DNA of 64,000 nt from Archegozetes longisetosus (GCA_018873245.2 JAEMBT020000023.1:62001-126000); one strand, 5' to 3'; numbered from the stretch's first letter, positions 1 to 9,518 are shown. Notes: generated by a model not told the origin, from the letters alone. Made by a program: numbers and translations.

Positions 1-514
1 TACAGTTTATATTTCTCGACATAAAGTCAAATAGAGATTTCATTTGATTGCATTGAGTAATTGTGGTACTAAATAAAACGGATTTGTTGACAATACTAAA
101 CAATTGGTTTCGCATAAGATAATCCATCAAGTTTCTAGTTACTGTTGCACTGAAGCTGTTTATGTTGAAAATTTCATTGTATTCTTCAATAATGCCAGAA
201 CATAACGATAATCTCAACATTGAAATTTCAATTTCTTCGGCACTGTTGTCAGTTGAATAGTTTGTAGAACAGACAATAATTTGAGTATTGAACGCGACAT
301 CCAGGCTAGTGAAGAAGAATTTGTTCTCAATTTCCGAGTAGTTCTTGTTTGGATTGACAAGTTTTATAACCGTTTCGTCATCCAATCTTTTGACGGTGTT
401 GAATAAACGCTTTGCTCCGATCGAATGATTTGCGAAACGTAAAGCAAATTTCTTGATACACATTAGATGTCGGTTTCTTTTTTTCCTCACCAAGTCTCTA
501 ACTTTCTCGGACAT
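1..514 (-). CDS. Unrecognised protein, 3' part cut by window edge
   Basis: An open frame on the minus strand starts at ATG 514 and runs off the left edge without a stop, giving 171 visible codons. The N-terminus is basic (MSEKVRDLVRKKRNRH). The rest is mixed polar and hydrophobic, with no signal peptide, membrane segment or motif that I recognise. The absence of stops over 171 codons in very AT-rich DNA argues for a real gene. The start is the first ATG after a non-coding stretch. Confidence 0.75.
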   Translation of the reverse strand, partial: MSEKVRDLVRKKRNRHLMCIKKFALRFANHSIGAKRLFNTVKRLDDETVIKLVNPNKNYSEIENKFFFTSLDVAFNTQIIVCSTNYSTDNSAEEIEISMLRLSLCSGIIEEYNEIFNINSFSATVTRNLMDYLMRNQLFSIVNKSVLFSTTITQCNQMKSLFDFMSRNINC

Positions 515-1154
515 GTCTAAACCAACACCAACATAAAAAATGATACTTGATATTAATTATGAAAATCAGAATGATGTGAATTTTATGATCGTTTACCTCA
601 TTTGATATTTGAGAGTCCTGATTACTCATAATATAAAGTTTATGATGAAATGTGCAATCAATGCCGTAAGTCTATAAAGTTCGTCAAAATATAAAAATCA
701 TTTTGGTGCTAAATAAAGTCTATTATGGTATATTATTTCTATGATGATACCTATAATGACGATAAACATTTATATTACTATATTAGAGATGATATAAAGG
801 AAAATGTCAAGTCAGATCAAATGTCTGTGCGAATTTTTCATTTTATATTGGTTATACTGATTGTATTAATAATATAAATATTAGTAATTGTATTATTCAT
901 ACTAATAATTGATGGATTTTCTCGATTGCAAATGACGTAGACAAAGAACTTTGTTCACAAACACTAATAAGGAAGACCAAACTCTAAACTAATTAAAAAT
1001 TATCTGTAACAAGTAATAAACAACACGTTTCTCTGTTCAAGATACCGACGATAATACCATTGGATATATTTCCTTATCTATAATTTATACGTTCATGTCC
1101 TAATTAATATCCTATAAGAGCTTGAGAAATATGAAAAATTTTCATTGTTTTAAC
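515..1154. other. Intergenic region between divergent genes
   Basis: This AT-rich stretch holds no supportable gene. It separates the minus-strand edge gene from the plus-strand Tudor-PHD gene and so must carry both promoters. TATATAAGG-like sequence lies near 786-795, and CTATAAGAG at about 1100-1108, some 50 bases before the ATG at 1155, is a candidate TATA element that also contains the TAAG core of baculovirus late promoters. I see none of the dispersed repeat families here. Confidence 0.5.
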
Positions 1155-2086
1155 ATGCTTTCTATCCTACCCGATACGGAAGTCTTTGTACAATGGCAAG
1201 ATGGAAGATTCTTTACAGGAAATGTTGCTGAAATAAAGGTTAGACCAAAAATTTGAAATGCTATTTGAAATGCTATTTGAAATTTGTATGTATTTAATCC
1301 AAATACTCTAAATCAAAAATTTTACAGTACTCCAAATCAAAAAAGTTATATTATAAAAAATATGAATTCGAGATACCCGAAGAATTTCTCGTAGAGTTTA
1401 AGAATGAAGAGCAACACTGGATAAGTGCACTCAATGTGCATACAGAGTTGATCAGATCAGAAGCAATTTCATACTGTAATATATGTTTCAATCACAGCAA
1501 TTATAATACTGGACTGATGCTATGTAGGTGCTGCTTCACCAGATATCATCCGGAATGTCATAACCCTCCAGTTGATGACTTGTCATCTGCTGTTGATCTA
1601 AATAAATGGTATTGCAGTAAATGTTGCTACTTGTTGTGTATTAAAAAGGGTGGAATTGATTTTGAGGTTGGACTATTCAAACGCGACAGGGAAACTATTG
1701 AGAACAAGAAATTAAGAATAACTTATGAATTGACAAAAATTTATAAAAATTTCACCTATTTTGATAACTACGATGACAAAATTTGTTATTGTGGTTATTC
1801 AATTGAAAAATGCGAAGGCCAAAGGATTAGCCAATATTTGGTGAAATGTAATATTTGTAAGAATTATTTTCACTTGAATTGTTGTGACAAGAACTTGAAA
1901 GTAATGTCCAATCTTGGAAATACCCAAAGATCGAATAAACGAAATTTATTTTTGTGCCAGCATTGTAATGGGGTTGAATACTTTTTCAAGGCTCCATCTA
2001 AAAATACATTGAAATCTGGACTTATAACTAGGAAAAGAAGAAAGCCACCTCAAAGTCTTATCCATAAAAGAATAACATTTTTATAA
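1155..2086 (+). CDS. Polycomb-like Tudor-PHD-PHD protein, apparent two-exon gene
   Basis: Exon 1 (1155-1238, 28 codons) and exon 2 (1328-2086) join in phase to give about 280 residues. Residues about 6-65 look like a Tudor fold (VFVQWQDGRFFTG, then EFLVEFKN and HWISAL), the layout at the start of Polycomb-like proteins (Drosophila Pcl, PHF1/MTF2/PHF19). A C4HC3 PHD finger follows (YCNICF, LCRCC, YHPEC, WYCSKC), then a second one (CYCGY, VKCNICKNYFHLNCC, LFLCQHC) and a basic tail with RKRRK, a possible nuclear signal. In animals this protein is an accessory subunit of PRC2, the H3K27 methyltransferase. That role here is inference; domain order and size support the family. A SET gene lies 2 kb away. 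The alternative to an intron is a small duplication disrupting the frame. Confidence 0.8.
1239..1327 (+). other. Probable 89-nt spliceosomal intron in the Polycomb-like gene
   Basis: The donor is AAG|GTTAGA and the acceptor TTTTACAG|TAC. Removal keeps the frame (phase 0) and joins the two halves of a Tudor domain; reading through meets TGA after five codons. The intron contains a short tandem repeat (GAAATGCTATTT twice), and its end (TACTCTAAATCAAAAA) resembles the start of exon 2 (TACTCCAAATCAAAAA), so it may have arisen by local duplication. The donor is weak relative to GTAAGT. Confidence 0.6.
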
Positions 2087-2115
2087 AAAAATTTATATAA
2101 CAAATAAATATAGTA

Positions 2116-2685
2116 ATGAATTTACTTGTTATTCAATATATTCTACAATTCTTTTTCGCACTAAATTATAATCTGATTGAAAATAAAGTATTAGAAGCTG
2201 ATAAAGAGGCACAATCAATTGTTGAACAATTTATCGATCAAAATAATTTAAGAAAACTTGCTCATATTACAAATATTTGTAAAGGTGACAAGTTTGATGT
2301 TGTGATCAATAATACCAGAGCTTTAAGTTTTCAATTTCTTCAAGCAGAAAATTGTCGAACAAAGAGAGACATTGAGGACAATAATAATTATGACGATTTA
2401 GTCAAGTTTGAAAATTTTATATTTGAAGAATTGATCAAAATAAAGAAACTAATTAGCGACTTTAAGATTCCAAAACAACTATTTAATCATACAACAGGTT
2501 TAAGTTTGGAGCATGAAGGAAAACAGTACACACTGTCTTGGGGAACAATTATCAGTATAACATTGTCGGTTGTAGTTATCGTCATTGCGATTTTTGTAGG
2601 AGGAGGAGGAGGAGGAGGAGGAGGAGGAGGAGGAGGAGGAGGAGGAGGAGGAGGAGGAGGAGGAGGAGGAGGAGGAGAGAAGTAA
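2116..2685 (+). CDS. Two-anchor membrane protein ending in a poly-glycine tract
   Basis: A 189-residue protein with a hydrophobic N-terminus (residues 1-17) that reads as a signal peptide or anchor, an acidic and polar middle, and a membrane segment at about 144-162 (TIISITLSVVVIVIAIFVG). It then ends in about 26 glycines encoded by a GGA microsatellite, closed by EK. The TKRDIED stretch could be a basic processing site, as in some envelope proteins. I do not recognise the family. Placement between other membrane proteins suggests an envelope component, which is inference. The poly-glycine end probably reflects microsatellite growth and not function. Confidence 0.7.
   Translation: MNLLVIQYILQFFFALNYNLIENKVLEADKEAQSIVEQFIDQNNLRKLAHITNICKGDKFDVVINNTRALSFQFLQAENCRTKRDIEDNNNYDDLVKFENFIFEELIKIKKLISDFKIPKQLFNHTTGLSLEHEGKQYTLSWGTIISITLSVVVIVIAIFVGGGGGGGGGGGGGGGGGGGGGGGGGGEK
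2598..2678 (+). repeat. (GGA)n microsatellite inside a coding region
   Basis: About 26 uninterrupted GGA triplets, in frame as glycine codons, sit at the 3' end of the preceding gene. On the opposite strand they would read as poly-proline, which I regard as a shadow frame. Length is likely to vary between isolates or through assembly error. Confidence 0.95.
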
Positions 2686-2709
2686 AATAATTCTTCGAAG
2701 AAATAAATA

Positions 2710-3432
2710 ATGGACTGGTTTGCCATCGTTGCGCCTCTTTTTCTAGTATTACCATTAAAATTCTACTTAATCAGAACAAAGTTAAATAGTAAAATTGACT
2801 TTAAAGTATTTATTTCAAGTATTATTTCAAACTTAATTATATTATGTTCAAGCTTTTATAACAATATTAACAGCTTCAACTGTTACAGTAATTATGAATT
2901 TCTTATTATAAATTTTCAAATATTATTTAAAGTAATTGAATTCTTTGAAATCTTAATCAAGCATTTTGATTTAGAAAGTACTAGACTTTCCAAAGGACAA
3001 GTTATGCACAGTCTAAAAGTTGTGGACTGCTATATCACCTTCCTGAACTATGCTTCAATATACTTTTTTTATTTTTTCAAGTTTTACGATTACATGATCT
3101 GTTTTAGTTCAATCTATATGATTGATACAATTTCTAGAATCACTTTTGACATTATTGTTATAAATCTAATCACCAGAAACTATTTTGACGAACAAAAGAC
3201 ATCATTCGAGTTTGGATCAAAGTTTATTCAAAAGTTGTTCTACTTTTATTTGCTAGTATTTTCAATTGGCAAAGTTATAATCATCTCGAATATAGTTCAC
3301 ATAATTTATACACTCTATACCAAAGAATATATATGGAATTTTCTGTTTGTAATCGTATCATATCTATTCTATATAATATATAATAGTTTTTATTTTCTCC
3401 TGTTATGTATACTCACATGTTACAATCATTAA
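2710..3432 (+). CDS. Multi-pass membrane protein, unrecognised
   Basis: A 240-residue protein that is strongly hydrophobic and rich in Phe, Ile and Tyr. I can place about six segments: residues 3-20, 32-50, 110-130, 140-160, 190-212 and 215-238. There is no signal-type charge pattern beyond a short N-terminus and no motif that I know. It follows the poly-glycine membrane protein by 24 bases on the same strand, so the two are probably co-expressed or share late regulation. A role in an envelope or modified host membrane is inference. Confidence 0.7.
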   Translation: MDWFAIVAPLFLVLPLKFYLIRTKLNSKIDFKVFISSIISNLIILCSSFYNNINSFNCYSNYEFLIINFQILFKVIEFFEILIKHFDLESTRLSKGQVMHSLKVVDCYITFLNYASIYFFYFFKFYDYMICFSSIYMIDTISRITFDIIVINLITRNYFDEQKTSFEFGSKFIQKLFYFYLLVFSIGKVIIISNIVHIIYTLYTKEYIWNFLFVIVSYLFYIIYNSFYFLLLCILTCYNH

Positions 3433-3439
3433 TCACGTA

Positions 3440-3973
3440 TTAATCATTTTCTTCAATTTCGCTTTCGATCATGTCTTTATGATGTGGCTCTGTATTTAGT
3501 GGTCGTTTTGATTGATTATCAAATACATCCTGTGTATCGCAAATGTATGGAAAAAAATACAACGAATTGCTATTATAATCAAAGCTCAAGTTTGGTTTAA
3601 CAATTTTCATCATCTCGATAAATATATAATTTAACAATTTAACAAGAAGATTTTCTTCACTAATAAATATGAATAAATCAGTTAGCATAGTTTCTGAAAT
3701 CAGTCTGTTAAAGTCAATTAGTTTAAACTTTCCAGAGCGAAATTCTAGTTTAAAGTTGAATTCACAATTTTGAATATGCCAAAAGTTTTTGTATCGGTCA
3801 TCTTGATGCGTACCAATCACCAACGTATTGTCGTTCAGTAGATTTCCAGAAATTTCATTATTAGTATTTAAAATTGACAAACTTTGATCAATTTTCCTAA
3901 ACTGTTTGTTTAAAATTGCTACGTTGAACAAAGAGATTGTTTGGAAATTATAGTTTAGTGTTTTCAGCAACAT
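3440..3973 (-). CDS. Unrecognised acidic-tailed protein
   Basis: From ATG 3973 this gives 177 residues; an upstream TTG at 4003 would add ten. It begins with a mildly hydrophobic stretch (MLLKTLNYNFQTISLFNVAI), continues as a mixed globular sequence and ends with an acidic tail (DMIESEIEEND). It converges on the preceding membrane-protein gene with only 7 bases between stops, a spacing typical of this window's coding islands. No family recognised. Confidence 0.65.
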   Translation of the reverse strand: MLLKTLNYNFQTISLFNVAILNKQFRKIDQSLSILNTNNEISGNLLNDNTLVIGTHQDDRYKNFWHIQNCEFNFKLEFRSGKFKLIDFNRLISETMLTDLFIFISEENLLVKLLNYIFIEMMKIVKPNLSFDYNSNSLYFFPYICDTQDVFDNQSKRPLNTEPHHKDMIESEIEEND

Positions 3974-4024
3974 TACGATTGATTTGGTGACAAAGTGCGA
4001 CAACGAGTGAAATTTATAGTGGGA

Positions 4025-4799
4025 CTAATCAGACCAATATGTGCTTCCATAGGAAACTAAAATCTCATCCCCATTTTTTATTGGTTTCGTAGCCTGAATG
4101 AAATAAATTTCAAAATCTAGTTTTGTGACAACATTCTGCTGTTTGACAAATTTCGCATTTATATATTTGTTTAAATTATAGCCAAATGGTCTATCAAGAT
4201 CCCTTCTTTTTATGGGCCTTCCGTCATTTACTAATGATCCTAGACCTCTAAAACATGCTCCATCCACAAACGGACTATTTTGAATTTTTAATAAATATTT
4301 TCCATTATCCTTTTGTGGATAATTATATAAATTGACATATCTTTTCAGGACTTGTTCTCGACTTAATACCTCACCAATATACGGTACAATTAAATCATTC
4401 TTTTAAAAATAATTGCGTTTTTGGTTTCTTTCTATCAAATGCAAACAATCCATTTCCTGGGTCACCTAGTGTAGAACTTTTTAGTTTACTAGGTGCAACC
4501 CTTACATTAAAAAGTGCTTCATTATGAATCCAACAAGTTGGTAAAGACTTACAAGTCTGGTTTTTACATCTATCTCCATTCTTTGTACTGGCAATACATT
4601 GTTTACACTTTAACCTACAACTAAAGGCTAACTCTAGATTTGCCGGGTTATAATAATCAAAAGTTTGTTTCTTATTTGATGAACTGTGATGAGGGGATTC
4701 TTTGTAGATTTCATAGTAATTGTGAAAATCTGCAAGAAACCTTCTTTTGTCTCTCTTGTGACTAACGTTTGTACTTTTTTCGTTTGATTTTCTAGACAT
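4025..4799 (-). CDS. SET-domain lysine methyltransferase (viral SET type), one frameshift
   Basis: Two overlapping minus-strand frames form one gene. The N-terminal part (ATG 4799) is basic, then has a cysteine/histidine zinc motif (CIASTKNGDRCKN, TCWIH) of the kind that precedes SET domains in several large viruses. The SET core begins at NGLFAF, crosses a frameshift near 4395-4410, then continues through YIGEVLSREQ, the GLGSLVND segment at the usual NHS site, and IKNGDEILVSYGSTYW at the end. The NHS equivalent reads N-D-G, so one cofactor-side residue is changed. PBCV-1 vSET, the best studied viral member, methylates H3K27; substrate here is inference. Length (about 255 residues) fits. The frameshift may be an assembly error or a lesion. 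Confidence 0.8.
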
Positions 4800-4824
4800 A
4801 ATTTTTATTTAGTGGATAATTACT

Positions 4825-5098
4825 TCAATAACACATTGAAGTGTGTACGATATTGTAGACACTAGTATGGCTATGAAAATTCGGTGAAATATATATTTTA
4901 TTCAATATCCAGTTACAAGTAATATTTGCTCCAACTAGAGAAATGTCTTTAACATTTTGGATTACATGTCCCGTTCCATTAATAGCTGATATATTAATCG
5001 ATATTCTCTTGTTTGACTGTGTTGCGACGTTTTGATTTCCACCAACTTTAATGTTTTGACTTTCTTCATTAATACATGAGTTGTTTGCGAAACCTAAT
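4825..5098 (-). pseudogene. Possible gene remnant joined to a type I cassette
   Basis: An open minus-strand frame here (containing GHVIQN and ISLVGANITCNWIL) has protein-like composition. Upstream, in its own 5' direction, it runs straight into the dispersed repeat cassette at 5099-5470, so its apparent N-terminus is repeat DNA. I read it as the 3' part of a gene whose beginning was replaced by the cassette. It could also be chance open frame. A GTACGATATTGTAGAC motif at 4847-4862 matches the dispersed ACGATATCGT family. Confidence 0.35.
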
Positions 5099-5470
5099 CT
5101 TTGAAATAAATGGGTCAGTATTCGAGATAACTGTTGTTTTTTGGAATTTGGATGAGAATGGATCCATATGATACCAGGAGAAAACTGGGCCAGCATCCGA
5201 GATAACGGTTGGTTTTTCGAAAACGGTTTTAAAAAGAATATTTTACTGATAAGAAAGGACCAATTAGAATCCAGATCCTTATCAGTGGAAATGGACGAGT
5301 AATGTCGAAAATTGGGTATAAATAGAGGTGTTGATCGGCGCGGCCGGTTCTCTAGAAAAGAGATTTCTAGCCGTTCACTTGTTCTCGATCTATATATATA
5401 TATTATATATATTAATTTATTCATTTTCCCTTTTTTGTTTTTGGGGTTAAAGATCAAGGTCATTATATCA
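5099..5470 (+). repeat. Type I cassette 1 (GATA inverted repeat, TATA, hairpin)
   Basis: Components in order: TCCGAGATAACGG-type repeat units; an ACTGATAAG / CTTATCAGT inverted repeat at 5245-5286 around a CCAAT; TATAAATAG at 5317-5325; GGCGCGGCCGG; a CTAGAAA / TTTCTAG hairpin at 5352-5370; an AT dinucleotide run; and TCAAGGTCA near 5453-5461, a perfect FTZ-F1-type half site. It points right, into the antisense of pif-1, with no sense gene after it. Confidence 0.85.
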
Positions 5471-5507
5471 CTATAATTTTTATATACTTTAACAGGTATA
5501 AAAGTAC

Positions 5508-7454
5508 TTATTCTACCCATGGTATTCTATTTCTCAAGAAATTTGCATTATATCTCTTTAATATAAAATAATACGGTTCTTCTTGCCCTTTATCCATATA
5601 GAAATACTGACTCTTTAAATTTGTTCTTTTCAGATTCAGCAACATTTCTTTTGTGATTCCATATTTTTTATTAATATTTTCATCTGGTTCCAAATTCAAC
5701 ACACATGATCTATCTAATGATGTATAATCCCGGCCCCATGGAATAAATATTGTTTTAAATCTGTGTCTAAATCTACCATTGCACATATTTGGATTCAATA
5801 GAAGAGTACCGTAATGTTTTGAAAATTGATTCTTGAAATCCCATGCACAGTACGGATACTTTTGAACAACAATCAAGTCTTTAACTTCTTTATCGTCGCC
5901 ACCAATCTGCCACAAGTTTGGTAGATAGAATTGATCCGGATTTTGATTCTGACTACAATTGTATATCCTATAGTCTTCTACATAGTGACTGCTCCAATAC
6001 ACACCACCTTTCCATCTGGAAGCCCATCTATCCACAGACTTTGTTGTACCACCCCAATGTACTCCTCCTTCAAGATTATTCTTGTGAAAATTATTGTACA
6101 ACAAATTGGCAAGGTTGTGAGGCCACACTGCATCCTGAACAGTAACGGCAATTCGATTTAACGGTAAATTTTCTGATGTGGGTGATTCTTTCAACAGAGT
6201 CGGATACTTTTTTCTCAATATTTCCACTTGAGGATGTAGTAACCTAGTATTGCTCTTGTTGACTAGGAAAGTTATATTCGATTCTGGTAAATCAGTTAGA
6301 TAGTAAATTGTACTGGCTCTCCACTTGGAAGGTATGGACTCATTATTATCAAATATGTTGAAACAGGCATCGGGAAGTGTATCACCAAAATTATCCACAG
6401 TGTCATTAAACTGGGGATCTGTTTTTAGAAACTTCATTCCAGTTGATAGTGAAACATTTCCTCTATAAGGATTACACCAACACCTGACATCTTTTCTATA
6501 CTTGTTATCGTCAATCTTAAATTGGGATTCAAACAGAAAACAGCCTTCAAGTTTTGTATTTGTTCCTACATTAAATGCACACGGATCAGGTATACAAACA
6601 TTTGCCTTTTCACCACTAAATTGTGCCAGATAACTCATTTTAAAATAACTTAGCGCCTCATTTGTGTTATAATAGCCGTCTGGACATTCGCATCTTCCAG
6701 TTGTACGATTAAATTCACCGGGCCAACAATCTGGTCGATCGCTTTCATTTTTTTGTCGACAGTATGGAATCGAGTATAAACCACCCTGATCAAATTTATC
6801 AGCAACCAAATTTCTACTTTCTGGACAGTCACACTTTGCTGTGATTAATGGATCAGAACTAAAGTCATATAATAGTTTACCACCGTCGGCTTCACAAGCC
6901 ACAGGAACATTACAATCTGCGAGTAGACTATTTTGTGTTATTAGAGAATTATACTTACAATTACAAATGAAGGCATAGTTATCATCCAAATAGTTTCGCT
7001 TAATCAATGTATATACACCCGTAAACTTGTTACAAGTTCTAGAAGACTCAGTATTGGCTTTCATGCATATACCTCTAGCATTTTTTGGTTTGAGTATAAA
7101 ACTTTTATCTTCTAAATATATTCTATCGTCATCTGTATGATCTTCTGCAAAATCGGTAAAACATGTATAATTGAATTGCTTGCAAAATATACAATCGTAA
7201 TCAGTTTCACAGGGTTTGGGCTCTTTCAACGGATCACAATCAAAATTATTTACCAGGTTTACCTCTTTTCTCCTTATGTTAAAGTCTTCCCATGTATATT
7301 CATTGTCTTTTGGAAAGTTGTGCTGAGCTTTCAAAGTATAACTTTCCGATAACTTTACTAGCCTTTCATTTGTTGGAAGATTAAAATATATATAAAAAGC
7401 TATTGCTAAGATTATAAATGCCACAGCTAAAAGTACGAACCTAATTAGTCTCAT
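5508..7454 (-). CDS. pif-1: Per os infectivity factor 1
   Basis: An intact 648-residue protein, a little longer than the usual baculovirus PIF-1. Residues 4-24 form the N-terminal membrane anchor. A long cysteine-rich ectodomain follows, with the family layout: CETDYDCIFC near residue 82, the ICNCKYNSLITQ / DCNVPVAC segment near 163-183, and several CxC pairs. PIF-1 belongs to the virion-envelope entry complex used in oral infection of midgut cells, with PIF-0, -2, -3, -4 and -8. It follows the recombinase gene by 40 bases on the same strand. Start ATG 7454 gives the anchor directly. This is one of the few long core genes here without a frameshift. Confidence 0.95.
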   Translation of the reverse strand: MRLIRFVLLAVAFIILAIAFYIYFNLPTNERLVKLSESYTLKAQHNFPKDNEYTWEDFNIRRKEVNLVNNFDCDPLKEPKPCETDYDCIFCKQFNYTCFTDFAEDHTDDDRIYLEDKSFILKPKNARGICMKANTESSRTCNKFTGVYTLIKRNYLDDNYAFICNCKYNSLITQNSLLADCNVPVACEADGGKLLYDFSSDPLITAKCDCPESRNLVADKFDQGGLYSIPYCRQKNESDRPDCWPGEFNRTTGRCECPDGYYNTNEALSYFKMSYLAQFSGEKANVCIPDPCAFNVGTNTKLEGCFLFESQFKIDDNKYRKDVRCWCNPYRGNVSLSTGMKFLKTDPQFNDTVDNFGDTLPDACFNIFDNNESIPSKWRASTIYYLTDLPESNITFLVNKSNTRLLHPQVEILRKKYPTLLKESPTSENLPLNRIAVTVQDAVWPHNLANLLYNNFHKNNLEGGVHWGGTTKSVDRWASRWKGGVYWSSHYVEDYRIYNCSQNQNPDQFYLPNLWQIGGDDKEVKDLIVVQKYPYCAWDFKNQFSKHYGTLLLNPNMCNGRFRHRFKTIFIPWGRDYTSLDRSCVLNLEPDENINKKYGITKEMLLNLKRTNLKSQYFYMDKGQEEPYYFILKRYNANFLRNRIPWVE

Positions 7455-7494
7455 CTAATAATTGTTTATGTTTATTTTTTACGATATGTTGACG

Positions 7495-8802
7495 TTACGG
7501 CAATCTCGAATTTCTGCCAAGAATTTTATTAGCAGCAGATGGATCGTTTTGATTTTTCTCATTTTCGTTCTCTTCTTCCACTCTACTTATCAAGTCCGAA
7601 AAGACTTGTGCCTTCATTATTTCGTCCTTAATCTTACTGTAACTCTTTTTGATGTAATTCCTTGTCGTTGATTCTTTGGCATGTCCCAGTATTACTCCAA
7701 TATCTTTAAGTGGAATAATCTTATTCATTATGGTTGAATATGCCCTTCTGAATATATGTGGGCTTAACTTTCGATTCTCTTTGTCTATGCCTACCCGATG
7801 AAAAACATCCCTTACACCCAAATAATAATAATTGTAAGAGTATGTAAAAATATATGTATCATCTGGTTTACCTATATTCAAACTGGCAATGTAATCAAAT
7901 AGGAATACTGTAGACTTGTCACATATTGCCGGTTTTGTGCGTTTTGTTCTCGACTTGTTTCCTTCATACTCAAAGAAATATTGGCTCTGTAGTTTTCTTA
8001 CGTTTCCCAGCGTGACAAATTGTAAAACTTCCGAGATTCTCATTCCCAGAAAAAATAGACATAAACACAATCTATCCCTTGACGAAGTCTTGTATGTTTT
8101 CATGAGTTCTTTTAGTACAATTTTAATTTCGTCTTCCGATAGAAAAAGTTTCTCGTCTCTACAAAGTCGTTTTCTCTTGAATATCATTTCTTTCTCGGCA
8201 TCAGTTAGTTCTGGTTTCTCAATATCCAAACAAAAGCAAATCTTATTAACAGCCGCATTTATGTAATCTTTTTCGTCCTGTTTAGACAACAGGTCCATTC
8301 GATAGGTAATCACATGTGGAACATATATCGGATCTATAACTTTTTTATTGTGATACTTTTTATTGGCACACCAATTTAAGTAACTCTTCAAGTTTGAGGC
8401 ATATATAACTTTTGTCTTTGGACTTACATTTGAGTATTTTTTTGTTACAATTAACTTGACAAATTCTTCCAATTTTTGTTTTTCGCTCATTATTGAAAAT
8501 AAAATATCCTTGTCAATGTCACCACATTTTTTTGCATTTCTTATTGCGTCCATTTCTGTTTGAGTTAGGGATACATTCTTAAAGTTGTTGTATTCAGCAA
8601 CATTCAAGTCGGATGCTTTCAAGTCGATATAGGCAAAACTATGACCAGCACTACTATTAGTCGGGTTGTCTGCTAGTTCAATTTCTTCGTCTTCGTCGTC
8701 GTCGTCGTCTTCAATGTTGGATTGAATTTCCAAGTCATCTTCAGACTCTGCGCTAAAGTAACCTTCGTCAATTTGTTGTTGTTGCAAATGGTCATATTCC
8801 AT
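7495..8802 (-). CDS. Tyrosine recombinase (VLF-1/integrase-like)
   Basis: An intact 435-residue protein. The first 60 residues are acidic and low complexity. Residues about 110-190 resemble the SAM-like core-binding domain (SPKTKVIYASNLKSYLNWC). The catalytic domain shows the first arginine in FFLGMRISEVLQF, a lysine-bearing beta-hairpin (YEGNKSRTKRTKP), the H-x-x-R box in LSPHIFRRAYST, GHAKESTTRNY and a nucleophile tyrosine in that last motif. All catalytic positions seem present, so it should be active. Baculovirus VLF-1 and nudivirus integrases belong to this family and act in very late expression, genome processing and packaging. Mobile-element recombinases are the alternative, but gene context favours a viral core gene. 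Confidence 0.85.
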   Translation of the reverse strand: MEYDHLQQQQIDEGYFSAESEDDLEIQSNIEDDDDDEDEEIELADNPTNSSAGHSFAYIDLKASDLNVAEYNNFKNVSLTQTEMDAIRNAKKCGDIDKDILFSIMSEKQKLEEFVKLIVTKKYSNVSPKTKVIYASNLKSYLNWCANKKYHNKKVIDPIYVPHVITYRMDLLSKQDEKDYINAAVNKICFCLDIEKPELTDAEKEMIFKRKRLCRDEKLFLSEDEIKIVLKELMKTYKTSSRDRLCLCLFFLGMRISEVLQFVTLGNVRKLQSQYFFEYEGNKSRTKRTKPAICDKSTVFLFDYIASLNIGKPDDTYIFTYSYNYYYLGVRDVFHRVGIDKENRKLSPHIFRRAYSTIMNKIIPLKDIGVILGHAKESTTRNYIKKSYSKIKDEIMKAQVFSDLISRVEEENENEKNQNDPSAANKILGRNSRLP

Positions 8803-8897
8803 TTTCCAATTATTTCAAATTTTACTTTATTTTGTTAGCAGACAGTTATTTTTTCAATAGTATCAGTAATAAATAAATAATAAGTGAAAAAGTGACA

Positions 8898-9518
8898 ATG
8901 GAAAAGAACATAAACGTATATGTAAACTTTTTGGAAAAGTCAAAAGATGTCAAAGTGAATTTGCCAATTGTTCAGACAGATACAATCAAACAAATCATTA
9001 ATAAAGAATTTGGCATTGATTCGAATATTAATCTGAAAACGCTAAACTATACAATATTCAAAGTTAATAATAATAACCAATTTGAGAAAGTTGATTCACT
9101 AAGTGGCAGTCAAGACGAAGACAATTTAATTTGCCTGAGTGAAGTCGATACATTCATCCTAGACCTCATGACTAAATGTGAACAACTTCAAGAAGAGGTT
9201 GTCGATTATGATTCATACATTTCTTCAATAAAACAATTGGCACAGTTTGTATTAAATTTTCTGGCAAATTTTAAAATTGTATTTCAGAATGACAAAGTAA
9301 AAAGACAACTAATGCTTTTAGGTTATTTGCTAGAAAAGCCAATATGCATACCAACCGAACATGAAAACAACGAGAGTATTACATGGACAAGTTTATTTTC
9401 AAGTAAAATCATAAATACTTTAAACATAAAATTTGATATTGATTATAAGCTACTATATATTACTGATGTATATATTCCGCTAAAGTCTCTAAGTATTGAA
9501 ATTTTGAATAAAGTTTAA
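8898..9518 (+). CDS. Unrecognised 206-residue protein
   Basis: ATG 8898 is taken as start (GTG at 8892 is in frame two codons earlier). The protein opens with a beta-rich ubiquitin-like-looking segment (INVYVNFLEKSKDVKVNLPI), has an acidic middle with a heptad-like helix (LMTKCEQLQEEVVDYDSYISSIKQLAQFV, residues about 93-121), and ends in alternating hydrophobic residues. No membrane segment. It is divergent from the recombinase gene with about 95 bases between starts, so the two share an upstream region. No family assigned. Confidence 0.65.
   Translation: MEKNINVYVNFLEKSKDVKVNLPIVQTDTIKQIINKEFGIDSNINLKTLNYTIFKVNNNNQFEKVDSLSGSQDEDNLICLSEVDTFILDLMTKCEQLQEEVVDYDSYISSIKQLAQFVLNFLANFKIVFQNDKVKRQLMLLGYLLEKPICIPTEHENNESITWTSLFSSKIINTLNIKFDIDYKLLYITDVYIPLKSLSIEILNKV

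Noticed and set aside
2487..2726. Minus-strand frame with a long poly-proline run
   Set aside because: It is the complement of the GGA microsatellite inside a real gene and has no independent support.
5918..6161. Plus-strand frames inside pif-1
   Set aside because: Shadows of a strongly supported minus-strand gene.
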